In this document: one piece after another, positions 10,403 to 19,005 of the stretch
Layout of the letters: the number at the start of each line of letters is the position of its first letter
Position numbering within the stretch: position 1 is the first letter of the stretch
NCBI GenBank assembly: GCA_039919885.1
Contig: JBDSEV010000059.1
Coordinates: forward strand, 124,001-188,000
Direction of reading: 5' to 3'
Source: JACMLD01 sp039919885
GTDB taxonomy: Bacteria > Bacteroidota > Bacteroidia > Chitinophagales > Chitinophagaceae
DNA length: 64,000 bases
Notes under the pieces: model-generated
What the model was told of the DNA's origin: nothing
What the model saw: the letters and a program-made list of their open reading frames with translations, nothing else
Database searches by the model: none
Made by a program: the position numbers and the translations under genes

Positions 10403-10732
10403 CTAATGCTTTAACCTGTTCAGGAAATTAATATCTACCGAATGTGTATTGCGGTACATCATTACAATAATAGCCAGTCCCACACTTACTTCTGCCGCTG
10501 CCACCACCATAATAAAGAAAACGAATAGCTGTCCGTCTATACCAGCGCTGGGGTTAACCGCCACATTCATTACATGGTGCATTTTCGAAAAAGCTACCAG
10601 CAGCAGGTTCACCGCATTCAGCATTAACTCGATGCACATGAAAACAATAATGGCATTGCGGCGCGTTAATACGCCTATTACGCCAATACAAAACAGCGCA
10701 AGTGAAACGAATATGTAATAATTTACCGGCAT
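10403..10732 (-). CDS. nuoK: NADH-quinone oxidoreductase subunit K
   Basis: 109 residues with three membrane helices, the family norm. The buried glutamate region (FMCIELMLNAVNL, about residues 31-43) and VAAAEVSVGLAIIV (second conserved Glu) are both present. A heptad-repeat element fills the gap up to nuoJ, so the K-J junction is much wider than in most nuo operons. Confidence 0.96.
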   Translation of the reverse strand: MPVNYYIFVSLALFCIGVIGVLTRRNAIIVFMCIELMLNAVNLLLVAFSKMHHVMNVAVNPSAGIDGQLFVFFIMVVAAAEVSVGLAIIVMMYRNTHSVDINFLNRLKH

Positions 10733-10736
10733 ATCT

Positions 10737-10841
10737 TTAGCTGTTAGCTCTAAGCCGTTAGCTGTTAGTTAAACCAGCCACCGGGAGCATATATAAAATA
10801 CAGCGATAGCCAATAGCTAACAGTTAAAGGCTAACAGCTGA
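10737..10841. repeat. Inverted pair of 7-bp-period repeats, nuoJ-nuoK junction
   Basis: The left arm, 10737-10771, reads as five 7-mers TTAGCTG / TTAGCTC / TAAGCCG / TTAGCTG / TTAGTTA. The right arm (10801-10841), read on the other strand, gives TCAGCTG / TTAGCCT / TTAACTG / TTAGCTA / TTGGCTA. About 30 bp separate the arms, so a large imperfect stem could form in the nuo transcript. It is a member of a dispersed family also seen at 11357, 16291, 18917, 48529 and 57257. Confidence 0.8.
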
Positions 10842-10844
10842 TTT

Positions 10845-11345
10845 TTACTCTTTCTTTCCTATCACCACGGCACCTACCATGGCACTCAAAAACAATACGC
10901 TGCTAATTTCAAAAGGCACTACGTATTCATTAAACAAGGCCAGGCCCAGGTTTTTAATTAACCCGATATCTCCTGCGGTTGTTTGTACCAGCTGTTTTTT
11001 TGTAGCTGCATCTTTTAACGCGGCCACCATTACCAGGAATAAACACATCCCCGCCAGGAAACCTGCAAATCTTACCAGTTTATTATTCTTGAGGTTCAAA
11101 TCTGCATTAAGATTCATCAGCATGATTACAAAAAGGAAAAGCACCATGATGGCACCTGCGTAAACAATGATATTTACAATGGCCAGGAATTGCGCATTCA
11201 GTAATATATAATGCCCGGAAATGGCAAAGAATGCTACGATGAGAAACAATACACTATAAACAGGGTTTTTACTCAACACCACCATTAGCGCACTACCAAT
11301 GGCCAGCGCAGTTAAAAACCAGAATAATATTTGTGTAATTGCCAT
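10845..11345 (-). CDS. nuoJ: NADH-quinone oxidoreductase subunit J
   Basis: 166-residue membrane subunit with five hydrophobic segments. The conserved region near SALMVVLSKNPVYSVLFLI (about 18-36) and the pi-bulge helix region (VNIIVYAGAIMVLFLFVIM, about 57-75) are clear. It is slightly shorter than proteobacterial homologues but normal for this phylum. It is flanked on both sides by heptad-type repeats. Confidence 0.95.
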   Translation of the reverse strand: MAITQILFWFLTALAIGSALMVVLSKNPVYSVLFLIVAFFAISGHYILLNAQFLAIVNIIVYAGAIMVLFLFVIMLMNLNADLNLKNNKLVRFAGFLAGMCLFLVMVAALKDAATKKQLVQTTAGDIGLIKNLGLALFNEYVVPFEISSVLFLSAMVGAVVIGKKE

Positions 11346-11356
11346 TGTTAGTAATA

Positions 11357-11391
11357 TAAGCTGTTAGCTTTTAGCCATTAGCTTTAGCCAG
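11357..11391. repeat. 7-bp-period repeat, nuoI-nuoJ junction
   Basis: Successive 7-mers TAAGCTG / TTAGCTT / TTAGCCA / TTAGCTT / TAGCCAG. Same family as at 10737, here a single arm. It sits just upstream of nuoJ and about 50 bp from the ACACCCT array. Confidence 0.75.
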
Positions 11392-11443
11392 AAATTGTAA
11401 ACACTGATCCAATCAATTGCTATCTTCCCCTTCAATTTATACC

Positions 11444-11499
11444 ACACCCTACACCCTACACCCTACACCCTACACCCTACACCCTACACCCTACACCCT
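11444..11499. repeat. Perfect tandem array, 8 x ACACCCT
   Basis: Eight uninterrupted, identical copies of the 7-mer ACACCCT (AGGGTGT on the coding strand of the operon), 56 bp in all. The array ends 3 bp from the nuoI stop codon. Exact copies suggest recent slippage or expansion. It resembles a telomere-like heptamer but is internal and intergenic. Confidence 0.95.
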
Positions 11500-11502
11500 T
11501 CC

Positions 11503-12048
11503 CTATTTCACCTTCACCCTACCCCCGGCTGCCTTTGCATACAATTCAGGTTCAGTAACCGGATTTGGTATAAGCAAATCCTCCTTGCCGTAAATAAATG
11601 TCTGGCGTTGAAAATTGGCGGGCGCAAATGTTTCCGTGAGGTAAATTGCATCTTTCGGGCAAGCTTCCTCGCACAATCCGCAAAATATGCAGCGCAGCAT
11701 ATTGATTTCATATTTAGCTGCATATTTTTCCTCGCGGTATAAGTTTTCTTCTCCTTTTTTGCGCTCGGCGCCTTCCATGGTAATGGCTTCCGCCGGACAT
11801 GCAACAGCACACAACCCGCAGGCGGTGCATCTTTCGCGGCCTTCTTCATCGCGGTTCAAAATATGCAGTCCCCTGAATACGGGACTGAACGCACGTTTTT
11901 GTTCAGGGTATTTAATAGTAGCTTTTCTTTTAAAGATGTGCTTGAACGTTATAGCCATGCCGACGAAAATATTCCAGAGATAAAGTCGCTCCAGCCAAGT
12001 CATTGGCTTACGCTCTACTGGTTTTACCTTATTTGTTAATGCCTGCAT
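11503..12048 (-). CDS. nuoI: NADH-quinone oxidoreductase subunit I
   Basis: 181-residue ferredoxin-like subunit carrying two [4Fe-4S] clusters (N6a/N6b). The motifs CTACGLCAVACP and CIFCGLCEEACP each give CxxCxxCxxxCP. It links the peripheral arm to the quinone site. An ATG at 12048 starts MQALTNKVKP. The 125-bp gap to nuoH holds no gene. Confidence 0.96.
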   Translation of the reverse strand: MQALTNKVKPVERKPMTWLERLYLWNIFVGMAITFKHIFKRKATIKYPEQKRAFSPVFRGLHILNRDEEGRERCTACGLCAVACPAEAITMEGAERKKGEENLYREEKYAAKYEINMLRCIFCGLCEEACPKDAIYLTETFAPANFQRQTFIYGKEDLLIPNPVTEPELYAKAAGGRVKVK

Positions 12049-12173
12049 GATGTATCCTCCTCATTTATAAACGTTCGCAAAAATATTTTTATCAGTCCAA
12101 CCTACCAACTTAATCTTTCCTTTTTGGCCGGCCTAACCAACTCCACATGGCCCGACTGCTTTACATAGCTTCC

Positions 12174-13253
12174 TTAAAAATGCCAGTTGTTTTGTTTCAA
12201 TAATACCACCGCTCCTGTAATCACCATATTAACGAGCGATAACGGAATGAGCGTTTTCCAGCCAAGGTGCATTAATTGATCATAACGGAAGCGGGGAATT
12301 GTCCACCGTACCCACATAAACAGGAATATAAACCCAGCTATCTTGGCAAAAAGACAAAGAAATTGTAAGATCGGCAACCAGTTACCGATTGAATGTGCCA
12401 GCGCCACATCATTTACAAAAGGAATATCATACCCGCCAAAAAACAGGGTCGCCATGATCGCACTGCTGATAAACATGTTGATGTATTCGGCAAACAGGTA
12501 AAAACCGAGCTTCATGGATGAATATTCCTGGTGGTAACCAAAGTTTAATTCATTTTCGGCTTCCGGCAAATCAAAGGGTGTACGGTTGCATTCCGCAAAA
12601 GCACACACCAGGAATATTAAAAAGCCAAGGGGTTGGTAAAAGATATTCCATACACCACTTTGCATCTGCTGTTGCACAATTTCGCCCATCCTTAGTGATC
12701 CGGTGAGCATTAGCAGGGCAATTAGTGAAAGCCCCATGGCCAGTTCATAAGATATCATCTGTGAAGCGCCCCGGAGCGCAGCAATCAAAGAAAATTTATT
12801 GTTGGATGCCCAGCCGCCGATCATAATACCATACACGCCAAGGCTGGCAACGCCAAAAATATAGAGGATGCCAATATTGATGTCTGCTACCTGCAGACTT
12901 ACCATACGGTCCAGGCCAAACCAGGTGAAATGAATAGCGCTTCCCCAGGGTACCACAGCACTGGTCATCATTGCGGTCATCATTGCCAGGCATGGACCAA
13001 GAATAAATAAAAATTTATTGGAGGTGTTGGGGATGATCTCTTCTTTCATGAAGAGCTTTAATCCATCTGCCAGTGGTTGTAAAATACCAAAAGGCCCTGC
13101 GCGGTCCGGGCCAATACGATCCTGTATAAAAGCCGCCACCTTGCGTTCAGCATAGGTTTCGTACATCGCTATCACCAGCGAAACGGATACAATTACTATA
13201 ATGAGCAGCAATTTCTCTGTCAGTAAAAACCAATCTAATGCAAGTAGTATCAT
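12174..13253 (-). CDS. nuoH: NADH-quinone oxidoreductase subunit H
   Basis: 359-residue membrane subunit forming the quinone-binding interface. The conserved segments ERKVAAFIQDRIGPDRAG (about 33-50), FDLPEAENELNFGYHQEYSSM and MWVRWTIPRFRYDQLMHLGW are present. About eight membrane helices. It is 35 bp downstream of nuoG. Confidence 0.96.
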   Translation of the reverse strand: MILLALDWFLLTEKLLLIIVIVSVSLVIAMYETYAERKVAAFIQDRIGPDRAGPFGILQPLADGLKLFMKEEIIPNTSNKFLFILGPCLAMMTAMMTSAVVPWGSAIHFTWFGLDRMVSLQVADINIGILYIFGVASLGVYGIMIGGWASNNKFSLIAALRGASQMISYELAMGLSLIALLMLTGSLRMGEIVQQQMQSGVWNIFYQPLGFLIFLVCAFAECNRTPFDLPEAENELNFGYHQEYSSMKLGFYLFAEYINMFISSAIMATLFFGGYDIPFVNDVALAHSIGNWLPILQFLCLFAKIAGFIFLFMWVRWTIPRFRYDQLMHLGWKTLIPLSLVNMVITGAVVLLKQNNWHF

Positions 13254-13288
13254 TTATTCAAATTCTTTTAAGGCGTTTTCGCAATCTG

Positions 13289-14419
13289 TCACATCCCCGG
13301 CTTACCCGCCATTAGTCCCTTTACCGGTTCAAAATCATCACTGTGCGCAGGTCCTTCTATCTGGCTCAATTTAACCGATGGCTTGTTTACTTCGCTTACA
13401 CTGTGTATGTCCATTAGTAATTTGGGACTGCGGCCATTCAGCACGTTCACAATGGTTTCATTGGGTAGCTCCGCATTTTCATAATGCCCCTGTGAAATAA
13501 CAGAATGCCTGTTTACATGTGCCGGCCCTTCAATTGTCCAGTCGGCAGTATCCTTTTTTTCGAACCGGCATTCATTGCAAATCCAGTCTTTTACTTCACC
13601 CCATTCATCCTTTCGTCCGGTAACGCGAAACACTTCCTGCCCCCTTAACCATAGCTGCGCTTTACCACTGCATTTCGGACAATCGCGGTGGGCATTCACC
13701 GGCTTGGTAAACCACACCCTGTTTTTAAACCGGAATGTTCTATCCGTTAAAGCGCCGACCGGGCAAACATCAATCACGTTGCCGATGAAATCATTGTCCA
13801 ACGCCTTTTCTATATAGGTAGCTATTTCTGCATGATCGCCCCTGTCCAGAATACCATGGACTCTTTTATTGGTTACCTGGTCTGCAACAAACACACAACG
13901 AAAACACATGATACAACGCGTCATGTGCAACTGGATATACGGCCCTAAATCATGTTTTTCAAATGTTCTCCTGGGAAACTCATAACGCGTCCCCTCTTTG
14001 CCGTGCTCGTAACTTAAATCCTGCAGGTGACACTCGCCGGCCTGGTCACAGATAGGACAATCCAGCGGATGATTTATCAATAAAAATTCAACCACCCCAT
14101 TGCGGGCGTCTATTACTTTCTCGCTGGTAATATTCTTTACAATCATGCCATCCATCACATTGGTCCGGCAGCTGGCCACCAGTTTAGGCATTGGCCTTGG
14201 GTCTGCGGTTGAACCGGCAGCTACCTCCACCAAACAAGTGCGGCATTTACCACCGCTGCCCTGCAATTTGGTATAATAGCACATAGCAGGCGGCGCTACT
14301 TCGCCCCCAATCTGCCGTGCGGCATTTAATATAGATGTTCCAGGCGTTACTTCGATGGTAATATTATCGATGGTAACCTTGAACAGTTTAGGTGCTTCTT
14401 TTTTAATTTCTTCAGCCAT
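13289..14419 (-). CDS. nuoG: NADH-quinone oxidoreductase subunit G, short form
   Basis: 376-residue iron-sulfur subunit. Visible cluster ligands are C47, C59, C62 and C84 ([2Fe-2S] N1b type); H117, C121, C124 and C130 (HxxxCxxCx5C, N5 type); C169, C172, C175 and C219 ([4Fe-4S] N4 type); and a further CxxC pair, C247/C250 with C281/C284 (N7-like). The protein then ends, so the molybdopterin-oxidoreductase-like domain of the about 700-900-residue enterobacterial or Thermus NuoG is absent. The electron path needs only the N-terminal part, so the complex can still be functional. The frame ends cleanly, with no sign of a frameshift. Confidence 0.9.
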   Translation of the reverse strand: MAEEIKKEAPKLFKVTIDNITIEVTPGTSILNAARQIGGEVAPPAMCYYTKLQGSGGKCRTCLVEVAAGSTADPRPMPKLVASCRTNVMDGMIVKNITSEKVIDARNGVVEFLLINHPLDCPICDQAGECHLQDLSYEHGKEGTRYEFPRRTFEKHDLGPYIQLHMTRCIMCFRCVFVADQVTNKRVHGILDRGDHAEIATYIEKALDNDFIGNVIDVCPVGALTDRTFRFKNRVWFTKPVNAHRDCPKCSGKAQLWLRGQEVFRVTGRKDEWGEVKDWICNECRFEKKDTADWTIEGPAHVNRHSVISQGHYENAELPNETIVNVLNGRSPKLLMDIHSVSEVNKPSVKLSQIEGPAHSDDFEPVKGLMAGKPGM

Positions 14420-14430
14420 TGTATGAATTC

Positions 14431-14458
14431 AAAAGTCAAAAGTTAAAAGTCAAAAACT
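14431..14458. repeat. 7-bp-period A-rich repeat (left arm beside four-helix gene)
   Basis: Four 7-mers AAAAGTC / AAAAGTT / AAAAGTC / AAAAACT. They overlap the stop codon of the four-helix-bundle gene and lie 12 bp from the nuoG start. A matching inverted arm lies at 14891-14926. Confidence 0.75.
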
Positions 14459-14849
14459 ATTTCCCCGATTTAATGATAATGCTTGCAATTATTCTAGAAA
14501 GCTCATCCGCTTCTGATAACATTTCCGGCAAATTGGTTTTATCACATTCTATCGTATCGCGAATAAGGCACAGCCAATATTTAGTTTCATTTGCCGACTT
14601 TAAAGCAATGATTAAAAATTTCAGCCAGTCTTTTTTAGAACTTCCCGCACTGCCTTCTACTACGTTTGCGCCTATTGACGTAGCGCTTCTTAGTAGCTGT
14701 TCAAATATTGAAAAATAAATTCTATCGTACTTACTGCCCTTTATAAAAAGTATGACCGACTTCGCAAAAAAGAAACATCGATGCTTTATTCCATAAGGTT
14801 TGCCAGGCTCTTCAAGTGTAAAATCGTCATTTGCATCATCAACTATCAA
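14457..14849 (-). CDS. Four-helix-bundle (IVS/S23-like) protein inserted in nuo operon
   Basis: 130 residues with the core of the four-helix-bundle family first known from 23S rRNA intervening sequences: a central LLRSATSIGANVVEG (around 52-66) and SKKDWLKFLIIALKSANETKYWL (about 70-92). The only available start is TTG at 14849 (a stop codon lies two codons upstream). The gene lies between nuoG and nuoF, where complex I operons normally have no extra gene, and is framed by inverted A-rich 7-mer repeats, suggesting insertion as a unit. The molecular role of this family is unknown. Confidence 0.8.
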   Translation of the reverse strand: MIVDDANDDFTLEEPGKPYGIKHRCFFFAKSVILFIKGSKYDRIYFSIFEQLLRSATSIGANVVEGSAGSSKKDWLKFLIIALKSANETKYWLCLIRDTIECDKTNLPEMLSEADELSRIIASIIIKSGK

Positions 14850-14890
14850 AGTTCAAAATTTGAAAAGGTTACATTACTCGTCATTCGTCT

Positions 14891-14926
14891 TCCTTTTTGA
14901 CTTTTTACTTTTAAATTTTTACTTTG
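14891..14926. repeat. 7-bp-period A-rich repeat (right arm beside four-helix gene)
   Basis: On the minus strand this reads AAAGTAA / AAATTTA / AAAGTAA / AAAGTCA / AAAAGG, period 7, in inverted orientation to 14431-14458. It ends 4 bp from the nuoF stop codon. The two arms enclose only the four-helix-bundle gene. Confidence 0.7.
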
Positions 14927-14930
14927 AAGC

Positions 14931-16286
14931 TTACCCCGCTACCGGAATTTCCCTCGCATCCGCATAATGTGCCAAGCCATAATTTCTCCGCTGGCTTTCT
15001 TCCGGGTTCAGCACATGCCATTCAAATTCATCCCGGAAATGCCGGATGGCCGCTGCTACCGGCCAGGCGGCTGCATCGCCCAGTGGGCAAATGGTATTGC
15101 CTTCAATCTTGCGCTGTATATCCCACAACAAATCAATGTCACTTATCTTTCCCTTACCAAATTCAATGTTTTTCAAAATCTTTTCCATCCAACCAGTGCC
15201 TTCGCGGCAGGGCGAACACTGTCCGCAGCTTTCATGACGATAAAATCGCGCCAGCGTATAAGTATGTCTTACCACGCACTGGTCTTCATCCAATACAATA
15301 AATCCACCGCTGCCCATCATCGAGCCGGTGGCAAAACCACCGTCACTTAAACTTTCGTACGTCATCATCCGCTGATCGCCCTTTGCCGTTTTAAACAGCA
15401 GGTTAGCCGGTAATATGGGAACAGACGATCCACCTGGTATGCAGGCTTTTAGTTTTTTTCCATTGGGAATACCGCCGCAATATTCATCACTGTACACAAA
15501 TTCCTCTACAGAAATGGTCATGTCTATTTCATACACGCCCGGCTTGTTGATATTGCCACAGGCAGAAATTAATTTAGTGCCGGTAGATTTTCCGATGCCA
15601 ATTTTTGCATATTCTTCCCCGCCTAAATTTATAATGGGAACAATGGCGGCGAGGGTTTCTACATTGTTAACCACGGTGGGCCTGTCCCACACACCCTTTA
15701 CCGCAGGGAATGGTGGTTTAATCCGCGGGTTGCCGCGTTTGCCTTCCAGCGATTCCAGCAGCGCGGTCTCTTCTCCGCAGATATAAGCGCCGGCGCCACG
15801 CTGTACATAAATTTCGCAATCGAACCCGGTACCTAAAATATTTTTACCAAGGAAGCCATTGTTTTTTGCTTCTTCAATGGCTTGTTCCAGGATGTCAACT
15901 ATCCAGGCATACTCACCGCGTATATAGATGTACGTTACATTGCTGCCGAGTGCGTAAGAACTTACTACCAGGCCTTCTATCAGCAGGTGCGGAAGAAATT
16001 CCATCAGGTAGCGATCTTTAAATGTACCCGGTTCGCTTTCATCTGCATTGCACACCAGGTGGCGCGGCACGCCCTCTGGCCTGGCAATAAAACTCCATTT
16101 CATGCCCGCAGGAAAACCCGCACCGCCACGGCCCCGGAGCCCACTTTTCTTTACCTCTTCCACTACATCTGCGGGTGAGGTTTTTAAGGCTTTTTCCACG
16201 GACGCATAACCGCCGTTTTTGCGGTACACATCGTAAAAACGAATGCCTTCAATATGTACTTTATCTAATAATACTTTTCTTCCCAT
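14931..16286 (-). CDS. nuoF: NADH-quinone oxidoreductase subunit F
   Basis: 451-residue NADH-oxidising flavoprotein with FMN and one [4Fe-4S] cluster (N3). The NADH/FMN-binding GRGGAGFPAGMKW (around 52-64) and the cluster motif ESCGQCSPCREGTGW are intact. With NuoE and NuoG it forms the NADH dehydrogenase module, so this complex I should use NADH directly, unlike the 11-subunit Bacteroidota variants that lack E/F/G. Confidence 0.96.
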   Translation of the reverse strand: MGRKVLLDKVHIEGIRFYDVYRKNGGYASVEKALKTSPADVVEEVKKSGLRGRGGAGFPAGMKWSFIARPEGVPRHLVCNADESEPGTFKDRYLMEFLPHLLIEGLVVSSYALGSNVTYIYIRGEYAWIVDILEQAIEEAKNNGFLGKNILGTGFDCEIYVQRGAGAYICGEETALLESLEGKRGNPRIKPPFPAVKGVWDRPTVVNNVETLAAIVPIINLGGEEYAKIGIGKSTGTKLISACGNINKPGVYEIDMTISVEEFVYSDEYCGGIPNGKKLKACIPGGSSVPILPANLLFKTAKGDQRMMTYESLSDGGFATGSMMGSGGFIVLDEDQCVVRHTYTLARFYRHESCGQCSPCREGTGWMEKILKNIEFGKGKISDIDLLWDIQRKIEGNTICPLGDAAAWPVAAAIRHFRDEFEWHVLNPEESQRRNYGLAHYADAREIPVAG

Positions 16287-16290
16287 TTTT

Positions 16291-16325
16291 TGAGCTTTTA
16301 GCTGGTAGCCGTGCGCCGTGAGCTA
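16291..16325. repeat. 7-bp-period repeat, nuoE-nuoF junction
   Basis: Five 7-mers TGAGCTT / TTAGCTG / GTAGCCG / TGCGCCG / TGAGCTA, starting 4 bp upstream of the nuoF start codon. Same family as 10737 but more diverged. The rest of the 224-bp nuoE-nuoF gap holds no gene. Confidence 0.65.
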
Positions 16326-16510
16326 ATTCGTTTCTGCGTATTTTAATTTCTTTTCTTAATCTTTTTTTGTGGGCCCCGCTTGCTCCTGGGTGTTCCGCCT
16401 CGCCTCCCACCGGCGGAACCATTCGCACAATCTCGCACACGCGTTATTTGTTCTTTATGGAGCGATCATCATAACCAGCACGCTACTCCCGGATTTAAAT
16501 AACCGGTGTG

Positions 16511-17014
16511 TCAATTGTTTGCTGCTGCATTTTTCCTGCACTCGTCAATAATGGCATCCACTTTTTCTTTGGTCAGGTGCTCCCGGTACGTTTTTCCCAG
16601 TTGCATCATTGGCGCGTAGCCACAGGCGCCCAGGCACTCTACTGTTTTCAATGAAAACAACCCATCGGCGGTGGTTTCGCCCGGCTTTATAGAAAGCGTA
16701 TCCACAATGTATTGGATAATATCATCGCTTCCATTGAGCATACACGGACCTGTCTGGCATACTTCAAACATGAATTTGCCCACGGGCTTCAGGTTGTACA
16801 TGCTGTAGAACGTAGCCACCTCATATACTTCAATGGGTTCTAAATGAAGCAATGCAGCAACATAATCCATCGTTTCAGCACTCAGCCAGCCGCCGAAAGT
16901 ATCCTGTGCAAGGTGCAGCAACGGCAGCAACGCACTTTTCTGCTTCCCTTCCGGGTAGCGGGCAATGATTTTGGTTACTTCTTTTAATTTTTCTTCCGAA
17001 AAAACAACACTCAT
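16511..17014 (-). CDS. nuoE: NADH-quinone oxidoreductase subunit E
   Basis: 167-residue thioredoxin-fold subunit with one [2Fe-2S] cluster (N1a). The ligand motifs CQTGPCMLNG and CLGACGYAPM give the expected Cx4C and Cx3C pairs. The length is normal. The ATG at 17014 starts MSVVFSEEKL. Confidence 0.96.
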   Translation of the reverse strand: MSVVFSEEKLKEVTKIIARYPEGKQKSALLPLLHLAQDTFGGWLSAETMDYVAALLHLEPIEVYEVATFYSMYNLKPVGKFMFEVCQTGPCMLNGSDDIIQYIVDTLSIKPGETTADGLFSLKTVECLGACGYAPMMQLGKTYREHLTKEKVDAIIDECRKNAAANN

Positions 17015-17079
17015 TTATTTATGCTTTCTTTTTTTCAAAATTTTTCAGGCATTTCTCCATTCGCCCAACCGCGATTATA

Positions 17080-18312
17080 TTAAGAATCCAATTCACCCGC
17101 AATCAAATTCAAACTGCTCATGGTCATAATCGCATCACTCAGCATAGCGCCCTTGGTAAGTTCACTGTATGCCTGGTAATAAATAAAACAGGGTCTCCTG
17201 AAATGCAGGCGGTAAGGCGTTCTGCCACCATCGCTGATAAGATAAAACCCGAGTTCGCCATTGCCACCTTCTACACTTTGGTATACTTCGCCTACTGGTA
17301 TGGCGGTTTCTCCCATGATAATTTTAAAATGCCAGATCAGCGCTTCCATTTTAGTGTACACATCTTTCTTCTCCGGCAGGTAATATTCCGGCACGTCTGC
17401 ATGGTATACCTCCGCCTCAGCACCGGTAAACGCCTGTACTTTGCGGTAAGCCTGTTCCAGGATACGGAGCGACTGCCGCATTTCCTCGTTGCGCACCAGG
17501 AAACGGTCGTAATTATCTCCTGTACTGCCTACAGGAACGGTGAAATCAAAATCTTCGTAACTGCTGTACGGCGTGTGGATACGCACATCATAATCCACGC
17601 CCGCAGCACGCAGGTTGGGACCGGTAAAGCCATAGTTCAATGCACGTTCTGCACTGATTGCGCCTGTTCCCTGTGTACGTTCCATAAAAATTCGGTTCCG
17701 CTTAAACAGGCTTTCAAATTCAGTGAGCACTTTGGGGTACTCATCCATAAATTTCTCCAGCTTGGTAAACGCAGCGTTTGTAAAATTCCTTTCAAAACCA
17801 CCGATGCGGCCGATATTAGTGGTTAGCCGCGACCCGCAAATCTCTTCGTATATTTCGTAGATCAGTTCACGGTACTGCATCACATATAAAAATCCGGTAT
17901 AGGCGCCGCTGTCAACACCCACAATAGAATTACAGATCAGGTGGTCGGAAATCCTGGCCAGTTCCATAATAATAATGCGCAGGTAGTCTACGCGCTTCGG
18001 CGTTTTAACCTTCAGCAATTTCTCGCAGGTAATATGCCATCCCATATTGTTAATGGGGGAGGAACAATAATTCATCCTGTCTGTGATGGTAGTAATCTGG
18101 TACAAGGGCCGGCGCTCCGCCAGTTTTTCAAAAGCACGGTGTATATATCCGATGGTTTGCTCGGCAGAAACAATCCGTTCTCCATCCAGTTCAAGAATAT
18201 TCTGCATTACGCCGTGGGTGGCGGGATGGGTTGGGCCAAGGTTAAGCGTAGTGGTCTGCTTTTCAATGGACCCTTCCGGTAATTTAATATGATTGTGTGC
18301 TATCTCAGACAT
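17080..18312 (-). CDS. nuoD: NADH-quinone oxidoreductase subunit D (49-kDa)
   Basis: 410-residue subunit lining the quinone pocket, related to the large subunit of NiFe hydrogenases. It has TTTLNLGPTHPATHGVM near residues 20-36 (quinone-interacting His), ERRPLYQITTITDRMNY and the C-terminal end at LIAGELDS. It is a separate gene from nuoC, not the CD fusion of enterobacteria. Confidence 0.97.
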   Translation of the reverse strand: MSEIAHNHIKLPEGSIEKQTTTLNLGPTHPATHGVMQNILELDGERIVSAEQTIGYIHRAFEKLAERRPLYQITTITDRMNYCSSPINNMGWHITCEKLLKVKTPKRVDYLRIIIMELARISDHLICNSIVGVDSGAYTGFLYVMQYRELIYEIYEEICGSRLTTNIGRIGGFERNFTNAAFTKLEKFMDEYPKVLTEFESLFKRNRIFMERTQGTGAISAERALNYGFTGPNLRAAGVDYDVRIHTPYSSYEDFDFTVPVGSTGDNYDRFLVRNEEMRQSLRILEQAYRKVQAFTGAEAEVYHADVPEYYLPEKKDVYTKMEALIWHFKIIMGETAIPVGEVYQSVEGGNGELGFYLISDGGRTPYRLHFRRPCFIYYQAYSELTKGAMLSDAIMTMSSLNLIAGELDS

Positions 18313-18401
18313 GCTGTTTTAATTGCTGATGTGTTATTTTGACATCATCGGTTTCAATAACCCAAAATATAAAATTCAAAATTTATAGGTTCAAACAATA
18401 A

Positions 18402-18908
18402 TTATCCCCTCCCAAACATGGCGTCATCTTTATCAATCCTGGTGCCGTCTTCCAGCGGAAATTCTTTGCGCATCGGAAAATAATCCATTTCATCTACATT
18501 TAAAATGCGTTTGAGGTTAGGATGACCGACAAAGTTAACCCCATAAAAATCATAGGTTTCTCTTTCCATCCAGTTGGCTGTTGAATATAAATTGGTAGCG
18601 GTAAAAATATCCGGCGTGTTGATGTCTGTAAATACTTTGAAACGGATGCGGACATTGTCCTGCAGGTTGTGCAGGTGGTAGACAATAGCAAGTTCCCGTC
18701 CCGGCTGATCGGGGTAATGAACGGCACAAAGGGTAGTAAGAAACTGGAACCGCAATTCAGTATCGTCATATAAAAACTGCAGCAGTTTGAGGTTGTAATC
18801 TTTGGGTGCTTCAAAAGTGAGCATGCCATAGGGCGTTTCAAAATTCGTAAGCAGGTCACCGAATTTTGCTTTTAGTCGTTGTTCTATCGTTTCGTTCGTT
18901 AACACCAT
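18402..18908 (-). CDS. nuoC: NADH-quinone oxidoreductase subunit C (30-kDa)
   Basis: 168-residue peripheral-arm subunit. The signature WMERETYDFYGVNFVGHPNLKRIL (around 115-138) and the C-terminal RKEFPLEDGT are present. A GTG six bases further upstream (18914) is possible, but the ATG at 18908 is preferred. Between it and nuoB lies an inverted pair of heptad repeats. Confidence 0.95.
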   Translation of the reverse strand: MVLTNETIEQRLKAKFGDLLTNFETPYGMLTFEAPKDYNLKLLQFLYDDTELRFQFLTTLCAVHYPDQPGRELAIVYHLHNLQDNVRIRFKVFTDINTPDIFTATNLYSTANWMERETYDFYGVNFVGHPNLKRILNVDEMDYFPMRKEFPLEDGTRIDKDDAMFGRG

Positions 18909-18916
18909 CTGCACCT

Positions 18917-19005
18917 TTTGCTTTTAGCCCTCAGCTATTCGCCAAAGGCAATTTAAAGATCAATCTTACCTGCTTGCTGGCTAATAGCGAAACGCTAATA
19001 GCTTA
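18917..19005. repeat. Inverted pair of 7-bp-period repeats, nuoB-nuoC junction
   Basis: Left arm: TTTGCTT / TTAGCCC / TCAGCTA / TTCGCCA (18917-18944). Right arm on the other strand: TAAGCTA / TTAGCGT / TTCGCTA / TTAGCCA (19005 back to about 18978). The right arm runs into the nuoB stop codon, so the element includes the gene end. Confidence 0.7.

Noticed and set aside
10737..11499. CRISPR array reading of the repeats between nuoK and nuoI
   Set aside because: Repeats are 7 bp and contiguous, without unique spacers, and there are no cas genes.
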